Source: Hoylesella shahii DSM 15611 = JCM 12083 (GTDB lineage: Bacteria > Bacteroidota > Bacteroidia > Bacteroidales > Bacteroidaceae). From it: a stretch of 64,000 nt of DNA. The DNA lies in contig NZ_BAIZ01000007.1 of assembly GCF_000613445.1 (NCBI RefSeq), forward strand, positions 1 to 64,000, given 5' to 3'. The notes below the pieces were generated by a model. The model was not told the DNA's origin. It made no database searches and was given only the letters and a program-made list of their open reading frames with translations. Shown here one piece after another: positions 63,841 to 64,000 of the stretch (its first letter is position 1; every line of letters starts with the position of its first letter). A program made the translations under genes and the position numbers.

Positions 63841-64000
63841 ACTAGGAGAAGTGTGGAACGTGAAGTGAGCATGCTCATGGATTTGACTGACTTACAAGAC
63901 TGATTTAGCAGCTTTGTTCATGGATTGATAGGCTTAAATACTGGTTTAAGTTGACGAGTTGGAGGGTTAACAAATTCCCGGAGAAACAAATTGGTGGCAA
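63841..64000. other. Window edge after the TPR gene
   Basis: No gene start or terminator seen in the last 160 bases; the next gene of the cluster may lie beyond the window. Confidence 0.4.

Overview
The window looks like a chromosomal segment of a Bacteroidota bacterium of the Prevotella/Prevotellaceae type. The evidence is the many perfect TAnnTTTG -7 boxes, the near absence of Shine-Dalgarno sequences, outer-membrane lipoproteins and TonB receptors, fimbrillin-like (Mfa-like/FISUMP) lipoproteins, Ser-type S1 sulfatases, a GH109 enzyme and a glycine-lipid acyltransferase pair. I cannot name the species.

Layout. (1) 317-3924, minus strand: a tightly coupled three-gene operon with two radical SAM enzymes (one HemN/HemW-like) and a 490-residue protein whose N-terminus resembles the A1S_2505 phage-protein family. 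(2) 4563-17378, plus strand: a surface-uptake operon with a FecA-like TonB receptor, a methyltransferase, several lipoproteins, a second (haemoglobin/transferrin-type) TonB receptor, an LRR-like lipoprotein and, after a 24-bp tandem repeat, one more lipoprotein. (3) 17460-30899, minus strand: four tandem paralogous cassettes. Each has a TAACTTTG promoter, a leader of about 160-180 nt, a 54-64-residue micropeptide with a GDGG...LDG(D/E)T motif, an 846-885-residue Mfa-like/FISUMP lipoprotein, and a near-identical hairpin terminator. (4) 32240-44641: housekeeping genes (dGTPase, HhH protein, NSS transporter, VanZ-like, CYTH, prfB, acyl-CoA ligase, ROK regulator, murF). (5) 44723-54200: sulfatase, tRNA-Phe, tRNA-Pro, glsB/glsA, GH109 and GH31, a host-glycan and lipid theme. 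(6) 55516-63840: small lipoprotein, tRNA-Asn, S41 protease, second sulfatase, dut and a TPR protein.

Two global patterns stand out. First, nine genes are each broken by one or more single missing bases, about twelve sites in all and always the same sign. They include prfB, which should be essential. This points to systematic assembly or sequencing deletions rather than true pseudogenes, so I annotate the restored genes as CDS and state the break. Second, three long non-coding regions (31.3-32.0, 47.3-48.0 and 56.3-56.9 kb) carry an interspersed repeat with 22-bp internal tandem units and similar AT-rich ends.

The best candidate for an undescribed system is the four-cassette micropeptide/fimbrillin array. 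The radical SAM trio comes second and the interspersed repeat family third.
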